A DNA stretch of 64,000 nucleotides, taken from Gaetbulibacter sp. S0825 (GTDB lineage: Bacteria; Bacteroidota; Bacteroidia; Flavobacteriales; Flavobacteriaceae). Location of the stretch: contig NZ_JAATJT010000001.1 in the NCBI RefSeq assembly GCF_011777505.1, forward strand, positions 1,488,001-1,552,000, read 5' to 3'. Of the stretch, positions 34,527-43,634 are shown piece after piece (position 1 is the stretch's first letter; every line of letters starts with the position of its first letter). The notes under the pieces are model-generated. The model did no database searches. It had not been told where the DNA came from and worked only from the letters and a program-made list of their open reading frames with translations. The position numbers were made by a program, and so were the translations under genes.

Positions 34527-35366
34527 TTGAAACATAACAATTTAATATCAATAGTTATTCCTTGTTACAATGATGCAAAATTCATTGAGCAGGCTATTGA
34601 CTCTGCTATAAATCAAACACACACAAATAAAGAAATAATTGTAGTAGATGATGGTTCTAATGAAGGCACAAAAATTGTTTTAAAAAGTTTAGAACATAAA
34701 ATAGACAAGCTAATTGCACAAAAGAATTTAGGGCAAAGTACAGCAAGAAATAATGGCATAAAACAAGCTAAGGGGAGTTTTATATTAGTGCTAGATAGTG
34801 ATGATTATTTTGAGAATACGTTTTGTAGTAAGGCCTTGAGTTTATTCAATAACAACACAGATATAAAATTGGTTACCTGTTATACCAATTTAGTTTTTGA
34901 AAAAGCTTCTAATAATTATGTTTATAAGCCAAAAGGAGGTACAATAGAGAGTTTTTTAACTTCAAACAGTGCATTGGGATCAGCTATGTTTAAAAAGGAA
35001 GATTGGAATAGCTGTGGAGGTTATGATGAAACCATGCGAAATGGTTTTGAAGATTGGGAGTTTTACATTCGTTTGCTTAGTCATGGAGGAAGAGCAGAAG
35101 TCATTAAAGAACCTTTATACAACTACCGAAAAAGAGAAAACACAACGACATCAAAAGCTAACCAAGCTAAGTACGATTTATTTAAATATATTTTTACCAA
35201 GCATAAAGATTTAAATATTCGTTATTATGATAGTTTTATGACGCAATTAGTGTCTAAAATAGAAAAAGAGGAAAAGGAAAAGTTTAAAAATAGAGAGCGA
35301 ATAGAGTTTAAAATTGGTAAATTAATTTTAAAGCCATTTAGATGGATAAAAGCAATTTTCAAATGA
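34527..35366 (+). CDS. GT2 family glycosyltransferase
   Basis: A 279-residue GT-A enzyme with ISIVIPCYNDAKFIEQAIDS, VVDDGSNEGT (39-48) and LDSDDYFENT (89-98). The C-terminal catalytic element NGFEDWEFYIRLLSHGG closely parallels the one in the protein at 32546. The start is TTG 34527. The end of the protein is strongly basic (RERIEFKIGKLILKPFRWIK), suggesting peripheral membrane attachment. Confidence 0.9.
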   Translation: MKHNNLISIVIPCYNDAKFIEQAIDSAINQTHTNKEIIVVDDGSNEGTKIVLKSLEHKIDKLIAQKNLGQSTARNNGIKQAKGSFILVLDSDDYFENTFCSKALSLFNNNTDIKLVTCYTNLVFEKASNNYVYKPKGGTIESFLTSNSALGSAMFKKEDWNSCGGYDETMRNGFEDWEFYIRLLSHGGRAEVIKEPLYNYRKRENTTTSKANQAKYDLFKYIFTKHKDLNIRYYDSFMTQLVSKIEKEEKEKFKNRERIEFKIGKLILKPFRWIKAIFK

Positions 35367-36301
35367 GTCTTACCCCAAAAGTTTCCATAATAATGGCTAC
35401 TTATAATAGGGCGCAATACATTGTGGAATCTATAAAATCTATTCAGGATCAAACCCTAGAAGATTGGGAATGCCTTATTGTTGATGATGGAGGAACAGAT
35501 AATACTGAAGATGTATTAAAACCACTTTTAAATAAAGATAAAAGATTCAAGTATTTAAAAAGAACGTCAAAGTATCAAAAAGGATTACCAGGAAGTAGAA
35601 ACTATGGTTTAGACGAGGCAAAAGGAGACTATATTATATTTTTTGATGACGACGATATTGCACATCCACAAAATTTAGAAATCTGTGTGCATGAATTATC
35701 AACTAAGAATATTTCTTTTTGTAGATATATAAGAAAAACATTTGTTGGAGATTTTTATTATAATTTTGATTACTCAAAAGAGTATACATCCTTTTATATT
35801 GATAAGCGAGATATAAATAAGATACTAAAAAACGAACTTCAATTTAATTCGTGCGCAGTCATGTGGACTAAGGAATGTTATAGTAATCATAGATATACAG
35901 AGCATTTAAAATACGCTGAAGAGTGGGAAGTGTATGCACGTATTTTAACTTCTGTAAATAAAGGTATTTCTATAAATAAAGATCTTTATTACGGAAGAAA
36001 ACATGAGGTTTCTGTAACAGGAGATTTTGGGAATAGAAAAGAAAGTAGTTTAGCGTCTTATGCTGATGCAATAGATTTAGTGATTCAAAACTTAAAGCAA
36101 AAAGACTTAATAACAGATGAAATATTGCGCTATTTTATTCAAATCTCTTTAGATTATAAAAAGTATAATTTATACGAAAGAATCATTGCTACACTTGATT
36201 TAACAGTATTAGAAAAACTTAAATGGAAGGTGTTTTATACCCAATTACCATTACGCTTATTTTTTTATAGGATTTATAAACATAAACTAAAGAAGGCCTA
36301 G
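35363..36301 (+). CDS. GT2 family glycosyltransferase
   Basis: A 312-residue GT-A enzyme. ATG 35363 forms an ATGA overlap with the upstream stop and is preferred to ATG 35342, which would add seven residues ahead of the domain. Motifs are VSIIMATYNRAQYIVESIKS, VDDGGTDNTED (40-50) and a DDDD metal site (95-98). GLPGSRNYGLDEAKGDY is typical of the family. Confidence 0.87.
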   Translation: MSLTPKVSIIMATYNRAQYIVESIKSIQDQTLEDWECLIVDDGGTDNTEDVLKPLLNKDKRFKYLKRTSKYQKGLPGSRNYGLDEAKGDYIIFFDDDDIAHPQNLEICVHELSTKNISFCRYIRKTFVGDFYYNFDYSKEYTSFYIDKRDINKILKNELQFNSCAVMWTKECYSNHRYTEHLKYAEEWEVYARILTSVNKGISINKDLYYGRKHEVSVTGDFGNRKESSLASYADAIDLVIQNLKQKDLITDEILRYFIQISLDYKKYNLYERIIATLDLTVLEKLKWKVFYTQLPLRLFFYRIYKHKLKKA

Positions 36302-36306
36302 AATTA

Positions 36307-37512
36307 ATGAATTTTTTAGTAATAGCACAAGATTTAAGAGTTTCGGGCACTAGTGAAGGAGTGGTGTCTCGTTCTTTTTTAGCTAAGCTAAGAATGGCTT
36401 ATCCAAGTGCCATTATTGATGTACTATATTTAAAAATTCATACTGGTGAAGACGAATTAAATTTACTTCCAGTAGATTCAATTAACTCTCATGTAATTAA
36501 TTTAAAAGCACCTTTTTTTATAAAATGGTTGAACAGAATTTCAACTAGATTGTTTAATGTGTCGAGTTATGATAATTATATCCATAAATTATTTTCTAAG
36601 CCTATAACAAAAGTTGATTGTAAAGAGTATAATCATGTTTTTGTAAGAAGTTCAGGTGTTAATCATGAAACTATTTTAGCTTTAAAGGGTTTGCCAATTC
36701 TAGAGAAGGCAATCTTAAATTTTCACGACCCTTACCCTTTTTTTTGGTACCCTGGTTCGAATAGAAAATTAACTCGAGTGGAAATTTCAAGACTTAAAAA
36801 AATAAAGTCAATTGTGCAATTGTCTAAGTCATGCATTAGTCCTTCAAAATTATTATCCAATGATTTAGATTTATTATATGAGTCCAAAAACAAATTCCAT
36901 GTTTTGCCGCATCAATATGATACTTCTGTTTTTAATTTAAAAGAAAAAAAAGAAAAACATAAAAGCAATAAGAGATTAAGTATTTCCTATCACGGTTCTG
37001 TGCAATTTGGTAGAAATCTTGATGTTTTGTTAGATTCCTATAATGAATTAGTTAATGAAGTAACTGAAATTAAGGCTCATACTGATGTTAGTATTAGATT
37101 AAAAACAAATGAGTTTGAAAGATTTAAAAAGAAGTATTTAAATCACGAAAACATTCATATTCTAGAAAAAGCCGATTTTTTAACATCCTCTTACGAGCAA
37201 ATGTTTGAATCGGATATTATACTAATTTTAGAAAACGGACCTGAAATATCAAATATTTTGGTTGGAAAAGCTCCATTTGTGGATGCTTTAAAAAAACCAG
37301 TTTTAATTTTGGCACCAGAAGTAAGCGAGTTAAGGAGTATTGTAAAGGATGAAAAATATATCGCTACATATTCCAATAAAACTGAGATTAAGGAAAAACT
37401 TAAAAATTTGATATTGGATAGGTTAAATTCTAATGAAGAAGTATCAGTTTTTGGAAATTACTTTAGTGACGATAATTTTAAAAACCAACTTGAACGAATT
37501 CTAGAAAATTAG
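36307..37512 (+). CDS. Putative GT-B fold glycosyltransferase
   Basis: A 401-residue protein with no GT-A motifs. The N-terminal half (NFLVIAQDLRVSGTSEGVVS) and the C-terminal half with SISYHGSVQFGRNLDVLLDS and ILILENGPEISNILVGKAP resemble GT4-type GT-B enzymes. The usual EX7E motif is not obvious, so the family is uncertain. FHDPYPFFWYPGSNRKL is an unusual aromatic-rich loop. Its position inside the transferase run supports a role in glycan assembly. Confidence 0.65.
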   Translation: MNFLVIAQDLRVSGTSEGVVSRSFLAKLRMAYPSAIIDVLYLKIHTGEDELNLLPVDSINSHVINLKAPFFIKWLNRISTRLFNVSSYDNYIHKLFSKPITKVDCKEYNHVFVRSSGVNHETILALKGLPILEKAILNFHDPYPFFWYPGSNRKLTRVEISRLKKIKSIVQLSKSCISPSKLLSNDLDLLYESKNKFHVLPHQYDTSVFNLKEKKEKHKSNKRLSISYHGSVQFGRNLDVLLDSYNELVNEVTEIKAHTDVSIRLKTNEFERFKKKYLNHENIHILEKADFLTSSYEQMFESDIILILENGPEISNILVGKAPFVDALKKPVLILAPEVSELRSIVKDEKYIATYSNKTEIKEKLKNLILDRLNSNEEVSVFGNYFSDDNFKNQLERILEN

Positions 37513-37517
37513 ATGTT

Positions 37518-38426
37518 TTGATTTTTTCAATTTTAATTACTACATATAATCGCCTTAACGAGCTGAAGCATACATTACATGCTTTAGAGGAATTTTATTT
37601 AAGAGATGATATTGAATTTTTAATTTGTGTTGATGGTTCTACCGATGGAACTTATACTTTTTTAAAAGAACATTATCCTAAAATTTCGTTGATTAATCAT
37701 GAAACATCCAAGGGACTTATTGCCAGTAGAAACGAATTGTTAAGTTTAACAAAAGCTCAATATGCAATATCATTAGATGATGATGCAAATTTCCTCTCAG
37801 ATAATGTTTTAGAGAATATAGAAACAGTTTTCAAAAAATATCCAAAATGTGGACTGCAAGCATTTAGTATTTACTGGGATTTAGAAAAACCCATTAATAC
37901 TCTTAAGTATGAGGAAATAGAGCGAGTTAAAGGGTTTGTAGGTTGTGGTCATGTATGGAATATGAAAGCTTGGAATTCTATACCAAATTACCCAGCTTGG
38001 TTTATTTTTTATGGAGAAGAAGATTATGCAGCATTTCAATTATTTAAAAAAGATTGGCATATATATTATAATCCAGAAGTTTTAGTACATCATCGTGTAA
38101 ATATTAAGCAGCGGTCAAAACAAAAAGATTATGCAACCAGACTTCGTAGGTCGTTAAGATCAGGCTGGTATTTGTATTTTTTATTCTATCCAATAAAATT
38201 AATACCAAGAAGAATTTTATATACTTTATGGGTTCAATTAAAAACCAGAGTATTTAAAGGAGATATTAGAGCAACTTCAGCAATAATTAAAGCCCTTTTC
38301 GATGTGTTTTTGCATATACCCAAGTTAATAAAAAATAGTAATCGATTATCTTCTAAAGAGTTTCAGGAATTCAGTAAATTGCCAAGTGTAAAAATTTACT
38401 GGAAACCAAACAACTCCAATTATTAA
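37518..38426 (+). CDS. GT2 family glycosyltransferase
   Basis: A 302-residue GT-A enzyme: ILITTYNRLNELKHTLHALE, CVDGSTDGT (37-45) and SLDDDANFLSD (85-95). The second half has GFVGCGHVWNMKAW and YGEEDYAAFQLFKKDW with its acidic base, as in galactofuranosyl- or rhamnosyl-type GT2 enzymes. The basic C-terminus contains hydrophobic segments. The start is TTG 37518, 5 bp after the previous stop. It lies just before the nonulosonic acid genes. Confidence 0.88.
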   Translation: MIFSILITTYNRLNELKHTLHALEEFYLRDDIEFLICVDGSTDGTYTFLKEHYPKISLINHETSKGLIASRNELLSLTKAQYAISLDDDANFLSDNVLENIETVFKKYPKCGLQAFSIYWDLEKPINTLKYEEIERVKGFVGCGHVWNMKAWNSIPNYPAWFIFYGEEDYAAFQLFKKDWHIYYNPEVLVHHRVNIKQRSKQKDYATRLRRSLRSGWYLYFLFYPIKLIPRRILYTLWVQLKTRVFKGDIRATSAIIKALFDVFLHIPKLIKNSNRLSSKEFQEFSKLPSVKIYWKPNNSNY

Positions 38427-38429
38427 CAA

Positions 38430-39431
38430 ATGAGTTTTATAATTGCTGAAATAGCACAAGCGCACGATGGTAGTTTAGGAACTGCACATGCATATATAGA
38501 TGCATTGGCTAAAACAGGCATACATGCTATTAAATTCCAAACGCATATAGCTGATGCAGAAAGTAGTATTTATGAGCCTTTTAGAGTAAAATTTTCAAAG
38601 CAAGATGCTACACGTTTTGATTATTGGAAGCGTATGGAATTTACACTCGAACAATGGAAAGAGTTAAAACAGCATTGTGATGAAGTAGGTTTAGAATTTA
38701 TGAGTTCACCTTTTAGTAATGCTGCTGTAGATTTACTTGAAGAAGTTGGAGTAAGTCGTTACAAAATAGGCTCTGGAGAAGTGACAAATTTTCTATTGTT
38801 AGAAAAGATAGCTCAAACAAAAAAACCTGTTATTCTTTCTTCAGGAATGAGCTCTTATAAAGAGTTAGATGAAGCTGTGGAATTTTTGAAGTCTAAGAAT
38901 GTGAGGTATTCCATTTTACAATGCACTACCTCTTATCCTACAAAACCTGAGCAATATGGCCTTAATGTTATTAAAGAACTTAAGGAGCGTTATCAAGTTC
39001 CTGTGGGTTTTTCAGATCATTCAGCTAAAATAGAAACTTGTATCGCTGCTGCAGCTTTAGGGGCTGAAATATTTGAATTTCATGCGGTATTTAATAGAGA
39101 GCAATTTGGTCCAGATACAATAGCATCCTTAACTATCGACGAAATTAAGTTGGTTTCTAAATCTATAAAAAGCGTAGAAAAAGCGTTACAGCATCCCGTT
39201 TCAAAAAATAATAACGACTCTTTTAAAGGTTTAAAAAGCATTTTCGAAAAAACCTTAGCTGTTAATAAAAAATTAGATAAAGGACATGTATTAAGCTTTT
39301 CAGATTTAGAGGCAAAAAAGCCAGCACATAAGGGTATAGCTGCTAAATTTTTTAATGATGTAATAGGAAAATCTATTAATAAGGATATGCAACAATGGCA
39401 ATTTTTAACCGAAGAGGATATCAATGAGTAA
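38430..39431 (+). CDS. neuB: Nonulosonic acid synthase, NeuB family
   Basis: A 333-residue enzyme of the NeuB family, which condenses phosphoenolpyruvate with an N-acetylated hexosamine to give a nine-carbon sialic-type acid. Seen are a TIM-barrel pattern with IKFQTH, FMSSPFSNAAVDLLEE, KIGSGEVTNF and LQCTTSYPT, and a C-terminal antifreeze-like SAF part from about 275. The usual NHNG start is AQAHDG and the usual KHFTLD stretch is EFHAVFNREQFGPD. It is therefore a divergent branch, and the sugar (Neu5Ac or another) cannot be fixed. It overlaps neuC by 8 bp. Confidence 0.88.
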   Translation: MSFIIAEIAQAHDGSLGTAHAYIDALAKTGIHAIKFQTHIADAESSIYEPFRVKFSKQDATRFDYWKRMEFTLEQWKELKQHCDEVGLEFMSSPFSNAAVDLLEEVGVSRYKIGSGEVTNFLLLEKIAQTKKPVILSSGMSSYKELDEAVEFLKSKNVRYSILQCTTSYPTKPEQYGLNVIKELKERYQVPVGFSDHSAKIETCIAAAALGAEIFEFHAVFNREQFGPDTIASLTIDEIKLVSKSIKSVEKALQHPVSKNNNDSFKGLKSIFEKTLAVNKKLDKGHVLSFSDLEAKKPAHKGIAAKFFNDVIGKSINKDMQQWQFLTEEDINE

Positions 39432-40584
39432 AAGAAAAATATGTGCGGTAATTACCGCAAGACCATCATATAGTAGGATTAAAACAGCTTTAAAAGCCAT
39501 TCAAGCACATCCTAAATTGGAGTTGCAGCTTGTAGTTGCAGCCTCTGCCTTATTAGGGCGTTATGGTAATGCAATTAATTATATAGAAGAAGATGGTTTT
39601 AAGATTGACGAAAAAGTATTTATTGTATTAGAAGGAGAAAATAAAACATCAATGGCTAAAACCACTGGGTTAGGCGTCATGGAGCTGGCTAATACATTTT
39701 ATAATTTAAAACCAGACGCAGTAATAACTATTGCTGATCGTTTTGAAACTATAGCAACATCAATTGCGGCATCCTATCAAAACATACCTTTAGTTCATAT
39801 ACAAGGAGGAGAAGTTACTGGGAATATTGATGAAAAAGTACGTCATGCAAACACCAAATTAGCCGATATACATTTTGTTGCTTCTGAGGATGCAAAAGCA
39901 CGTGTATTAAAAATGGGAGAGGATGAAAATTTTGTGTTTAATACAGGGTGTCCTTCTATTGATATAGCCTATGAGGTTAGTAAAAATAGCAAGTTAAATT
40001 TCAATCCAATTGAAAAATATGGTGGTGTTGGTAATAAAATTGATTGGGAAAAGGAATACTTAGTAGTAATGCAACATCCAGTAACTACCGAGTATAAAGA
40101 AAGTAGAGAAAATGTTTACAAAACTCTAAAAGCGGTACATGAATTAGGAATACCAACATTTTGGTTTTGGCCAAATGTGGATTCTGGAGCCGATGGAACA
40201 TCAAAAGGAATAAGATCTTATAGGGAAGAACATCAACCTAATAACATTCATTTTTTTAAAAATATGAAGCCTGAAGATTTTTTACGCTTGTTATGCAATA
40301 GTAAATGCTTAGTTGGAAACTCAAGTGTTGGAATTAGAGAATGCGCTTTTTTAGGTGTGCCAGTTGTAAATATTGGTACGAGGCAACATGGTAGACAACG
40401 TGGCAATAATGTTTTAGATGTTGCTTATGACGAGATAGCTATTAAAAAGGGTATTTTAAATAGGTTAGAAACACAAAATGAGGTTACTCAAAACAACATT
40501 TATGGAAATGGTAAGTCTGGAGAAAAAATGGCAGACATTTTGGCTAATATTGAATTAAGGTATCATAAAACCATTATGTATTAA
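39424..40584 (+). CDS. neuC: Hydrolysing UDP-GlcNAc 2-epimerase, NeuC family
   Basis: A 386-residue GT-B-like epimerase. It begins ICAVITARPSYSRIKTALKA, with ITIADRFETIATSIAASYQN and VHIQGGEVTGNIDEKVRHA in the middle and VGNSSVGIRECAFLGVPVVN near the end. These are the motifs of NeuC/LegG enzymes that convert UDP-GlcNAc (or a derivative) to free ManNAc plus UDP, the substrate for NeuB. It is translationally coupled to neuB (8-bp overlap) and neuA (1-bp overlap). Confidence 0.93.
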   Translation: MSKRKICAVITARPSYSRIKTALKAIQAHPKLELQLVVAASALLGRYGNAINYIEEDGFKIDEKVFIVLEGENKTSMAKTTGLGVMELANTFYNLKPDAVITIADRFETIATSIAASYQNIPLVHIQGGEVTGNIDEKVRHANTKLADIHFVASEDAKARVLKMGEDENFVFNTGCPSIDIAYEVSKNSKLNFNPIEKYGGVGNKIDWEKEYLVVMQHPVTTEYKESRENVYKTLKAVHELGIPTFWFWPNVDSGADGTSKGIRSYREEHQPNNIHFFKNMKPEDFLRLLCNSKCLVGNSSVGIRECAFLGVPVVNIGTRQHGRQRGNNVLDVAYDEIAIKKGILNRLETQNEVTQNNIYGNGKSGEKMADILANIELRYHKTIMY

Positions 40585-41279
40585 TGAATGTTTTAGGCAT
40601 CATACCAGCAAGAGGTGGCTCTAAGGGAGTAAAAAATAAAAACATAAGGCTTGTTGATGGGGAACCTTTAGTAACCTATGCTATTAATACAGCAAAAGAA
40701 AGTAAACTACTAACAGATTTTATAGTAACCTCTGATGATGAAGCCATATTAAATATTGCAAAATCTAATGAATCGGCATATTATAAAAGAGATTTAAAAA
40801 ACGCTCAAGATGATTCGCCAATTGAGTTGGTAATATTTGAAGTATTACAATTTTTAAAAGAAAAACAATATGATTTAATTGTGCTATTACAGCCAACAGC
40901 TCCAATAAGAACAGGAGAAGATGTTGATAATGTTATTTCAATGTTTCTAAAAGATGAAACGTTAAATAATGTGGTATCTGTTGTTGAATTAGAAGATATT
41001 CACCCAGCAAGAATGTATGAAGTTGATGATTCGTTTAACTTAAAGCCATTAAATTCAGATAAAGAAAAGGAGCAAAGACAAAAATTGAGTCCTGTTTACT
41101 TGAGAAATGGCTGCATTTATGCAACGACTACCAAAGCTTTTTTAGAAGAGAAGACCTTAATTTTAAGTAATAAAAAAGCATATGTAATGCCTCACTCAAC
41201 TTGGGTTAATATTGATACTGAAAGAGATTTGATGGTTGCAGAAACTTTAGTTAAACTTTGGAAGACTAAAAAAATATAG
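40584..41279 (+). CDS. neuA: Acylneuraminate cytidylyltransferase, NeuA family
   Basis: A 231-residue CMP-sugar synthetase that activates the nonulosonic acid as its CMP derivative. The nucleotide-binding start IIPARGGSKGVKNKNI, the LLQPTAPIRTGEDVD stretch, the RNGCIYATTT region, and VNIDTERDLMVAE are all conserved in NeuA/PseF/LegF. It completes the NeuB-NeuC-NeuA set. A CMP-sugar-using transferase should exist nearby; the GT-B-like protein at 42225 is one candidate. Confidence 0.93.
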   Translation: MNVLGIIPARGGSKGVKNKNIRLVDGEPLVTYAINTAKESKLLTDFIVTSDDEAILNIAKSNESAYYKRDLKNAQDDSPIELVIFEVLQFLKEKQYDLIVLLQPTAPIRTGEDVDNVISMFLKDETLNNVVSVVELEDIHPARMYEVDDSFNLKPLNSDKEKEQRQKLSPVYLRNGCIYATTTKAFLEEKTLILSNKKAYVMPHSTWVNIDTERDLMVAETLVKLWKTKKI

Positions 41280-41287
41280 TTGTTAAG

Positions 41288-42232
41288 GTGAATAAATTAA
41301 AAATACATGTCTCAGGTATAGATGAAATAACAAAAAAGGCTTCTGCTATATTAACAAAGAGGTTTGATGTCGAGTATGTTTTTTTAGATTCTCAAGATGA
41401 TATTCATACAGCCTTAAACAACTGTGATGTATTTTGGTTTAGATTAAACCACAAACTAACAAGAGATGTTCTAAAAGATGTTAATTGTAAGTACATTCTT
41501 TGCGCAGTAACTGGCTTGGACCATATTGATATTGAGGCTTGCAATGACTTTGGAATTACTATCGTCAGCCTAAAAAATGAATCAGAATTTTTAAAAGAAG
41601 TTAGAGCAACTGCTGAACACACTTTTGGTCTTATGTTAGCATTAATTAGAAGAACAAAATTTTCTTTTAATCATGTTGAATCTGGATTATGGAATAGAAA
41701 TTTATTTCAAGGCACAGAATTATATAAGAAAAAGATAGGTATACTAGGATTAGGTAGATTAGGAGAGATTGTTGCAAAATATGCAGATGCTTTTGGAATG
41801 GAAGTTTATTACTATGATATTGAGCCAAAACAAACAAATACTAATTTTATTTGCTGTGATTCTGCTGAGGAACTTTGCTCAAAAGTAGATATATTATCAA
41901 TCCATTTGCCATATGATAGTAGCACACATTTTTTGATAAATAAAAAGCTGCTTGATAATGCTAGCAAGCCAATTTATTTAATAAATACTTCAAGAGGAGG
42001 CTTAGTTAATGAAAAGGACCTATTGGAAAAATTAACTGCAAATAAAATTGCTGGTTACGCTACCGATGTGCTATTTGGTGAACCAGATATAGCTAATAAT
42101 GCGTTGGTTAACTACGCATCTAAAAATGAAAATGTAATTATTACACCACATATAGGTGGCTATACTTTTGAGTCTATTGAAAAAACCGAGTATTTTATTG
42201 CAAAAAAATTAGTTGATTTAATAAATGAGTAA
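41288..42232 (+). CDS. D-2-hydroxyacid dehydrogenase, phosphoglycerate dehydrogenase-like
   Basis: A 314-residue NAD-dependent dehydrogenase with a complete active site: GLGRLG (154-159) for NAD, Arg236 in NTSRGGLV, Glu265 in FGEPD and His288 in ITPHIGG. The family interconverts 2-keto and D-2-hydroxy acids. No serine-biosynthesis partner is present; the gene lies 8 bp after neuA and overlaps the next transferase gene by 8 bp. It may act on a sugar-derived keto acid or supply a hydroxyacid substituent for the glycan. Start GTG 41288. Confidence 0.88.
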   Translation: MNKLKIHVSGIDEITKKASAILTKRFDVEYVFLDSQDDIHTALNNCDVFWFRLNHKLTRDVLKDVNCKYILCAVTGLDHIDIEACNDFGITIVSLKNESEFLKEVRATAEHTFGLMLALIRRTKFSFNHVESGLWNRNLFQGTELYKKKIGILGLGRLGEIVAKYADAFGMEVYYYDIEPKQTNTNFICCDSAEELCSKVDILSIHLPYDSSTHFLINKKLLDNASKPIYLINTSRGGLVNEKDLLEKLTANKIAGYATDVLFGEPDIANNALVNYASKNENVIITPHIGGYTFESIEKTEYFIAKKLVDLINE

Positions 42233-43634
42233 ACTAGGGTTAGTTATAACAGATGGAGTAGGCTTTAGAAATTATATTTTGAGTGACTTTTTAAAAGAAG
42301 CCCAAAATCAATTTGAAGAAATAATTATTTTTTCAGGCTTGCCTAAATCGTATTTTGATAATATTAATACAGATAAATGTGTTATGGAAAACCTTGAAGA
42401 TTACCGCGAATCTTCCAAAACTTGGATGTATAGGAAATTAAAAGAAGTAGCACATCTTCAAAACCATAAAAAAGGCAATTTTGGTATTCTTACTAATTTG
42501 AAAAAAAACTATCCTACTTCAAAAAGTAAAAGAGCCTTTTTAATAAAACTGATTTTTGCATGGACTAACTTTTTTAACTCTGAAAAGTGGATAAACAGGT
42601 ACTATAAATCTCAACAAAAAAGCTTTAAAAATAATGCAACAACGCTTCGTTACATTTCATTGTTAAAAAAGCATAAACCAGATTTTATATATTTTACACA
42701 TCAACGTCCACCATACATTGCGCCTTTAATTTATGCTTCTAACGTAGTCAAAATAAAAACGGCAACTTTCATATTTAGTTGGGATAACATCCCTTCAAAA
42801 GGGAGAATGAGTGGTGATTTTGATTACTATTTTGTGTGGAGTCATTTAATGAAAGAAGAGCTGTTAAGTTTTTATGTAAAAATTAAGCCTGAACAAGTTA
42901 AAGTGGTTGGTACACCTCAATTTGAACCCTATGTTTTAGATAAGTATAAGATTGAGATAAATGATTTTATGAGCAAATTTGATTTGGATGCAGCCAAAAA
43001 AACAATTTGTTATAGTTGCGGAGATGTTTCTACAAGTAAAAATGATGCGTTATATATACAAACTATCGCAGAAGCTATATCTAAAAATGAAATTATTGAG
43101 CCTGTTAATTTGCTAGTTAGAACTTCACCTGCTGAAGATGCCACTCGTTTTTTGAGTTTAAAAGATGAGTATTCTTTTATTAAATGGAATTATCCAAAAT
43201 GGATATTATCTAGAGAAAACCATCAGGAAACATGGTCGCAACGTATTCCTACAACAGAAGACATAGTCGATTTAAAAGGCTTATTAGCTTTTACTGATGT
43301 TGCTATTAATATGTGTTCTACAATGAGTTTAGATGCTATGTTTTTTGATAAACCTGTTATAAACCCAGTATTTGGAAACGAAAAAAACGGTTTGTATAAT
43401 GATCAAAAATATTTAAAATACCAACATTATGCACGTGTTGTTGAGAGCAATGCGGTAGCAGTTGTGAAAACAGCAGAGGAGTTAATTAATGAAATTAATT
43501 TGTCATTAAAAAATCCAGAAGCAAGATTAGAAGCGCAAAAAGAATTGCGTAAATTACAAATTAGCTATCCATTACAGGATACAGGAAAACGAATTGCTAC
43601 TAAAATAAACGAATGCATAAAGGAAACCATATAG
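42225..43634 (+). CDS. Putative GT-B fold transferase, CDP-glycerol/sialyltransferase-like
   Basis: A 469-residue soluble protein I place only by fold. FIFSWDNIPSKGRMSGDFDYYFVWS, shortened here to the idea of a W-D-N-x-P-x-K-G motif, and the nearby VKVVGTPQFEPY are typical of UDP-glycosyltransferase or polyglycerol-phosphate transferase-like GT-B proteins. LLAFTDVAINMCSTMSLDA and KPVINPVFG match the C-terminal nucleotide-binding half. It directly follows the CMP-nonulosonate genes and overlaps the dehydrogenase, so transfer of that sugar is a possible role. There is no sequence proof. Confidence 0.6.
   Translation: MSKLGLVITDGVGFRNYILSDFLKEAQNQFEEIIIFSGLPKSYFDNINTDKCVMENLEDYRESSKTWMYRKLKEVAHLQNHKKGNFGILTNLKKNYPTSKSKRAFLIKLIFAWTNFFNSEKWINRYYKSQQKSFKNNATTLRYISLLKKHKPDFIYFTHQRPPYIAPLIYASNVVKIKTATFIFSWDNIPSKGRMSGDFDYYFVWSHLMKEELLSFYVKIKPEQVKVVGTPQFEPYVLDKYKIEINDFMSKFDLDAAKKTICYSCGDVSTSKNDALYIQTIAEAISKNEIIEPVNLLVRTSPAEDATRFLSLKDEYSFIKWNYPKWILSRENHQETWSQRIPTTEDIVDLKGLLAFTDVAINMCSTMSLDAMFFDKPVINPVFGNEKNGLYNDQKYLKYQHYARVVESNAVAVVKTAEELINEINLSLKNPEARLEAQKELRKLQISYPLQDTGKRIATKINECIKETI

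Noticed and set aside
39080-39424. A 114-codon antisense frame inside neuB.
   Set aside because: The sense strand encodes a clear NeuB domain; the antisense product has no recognisable motif or start context.
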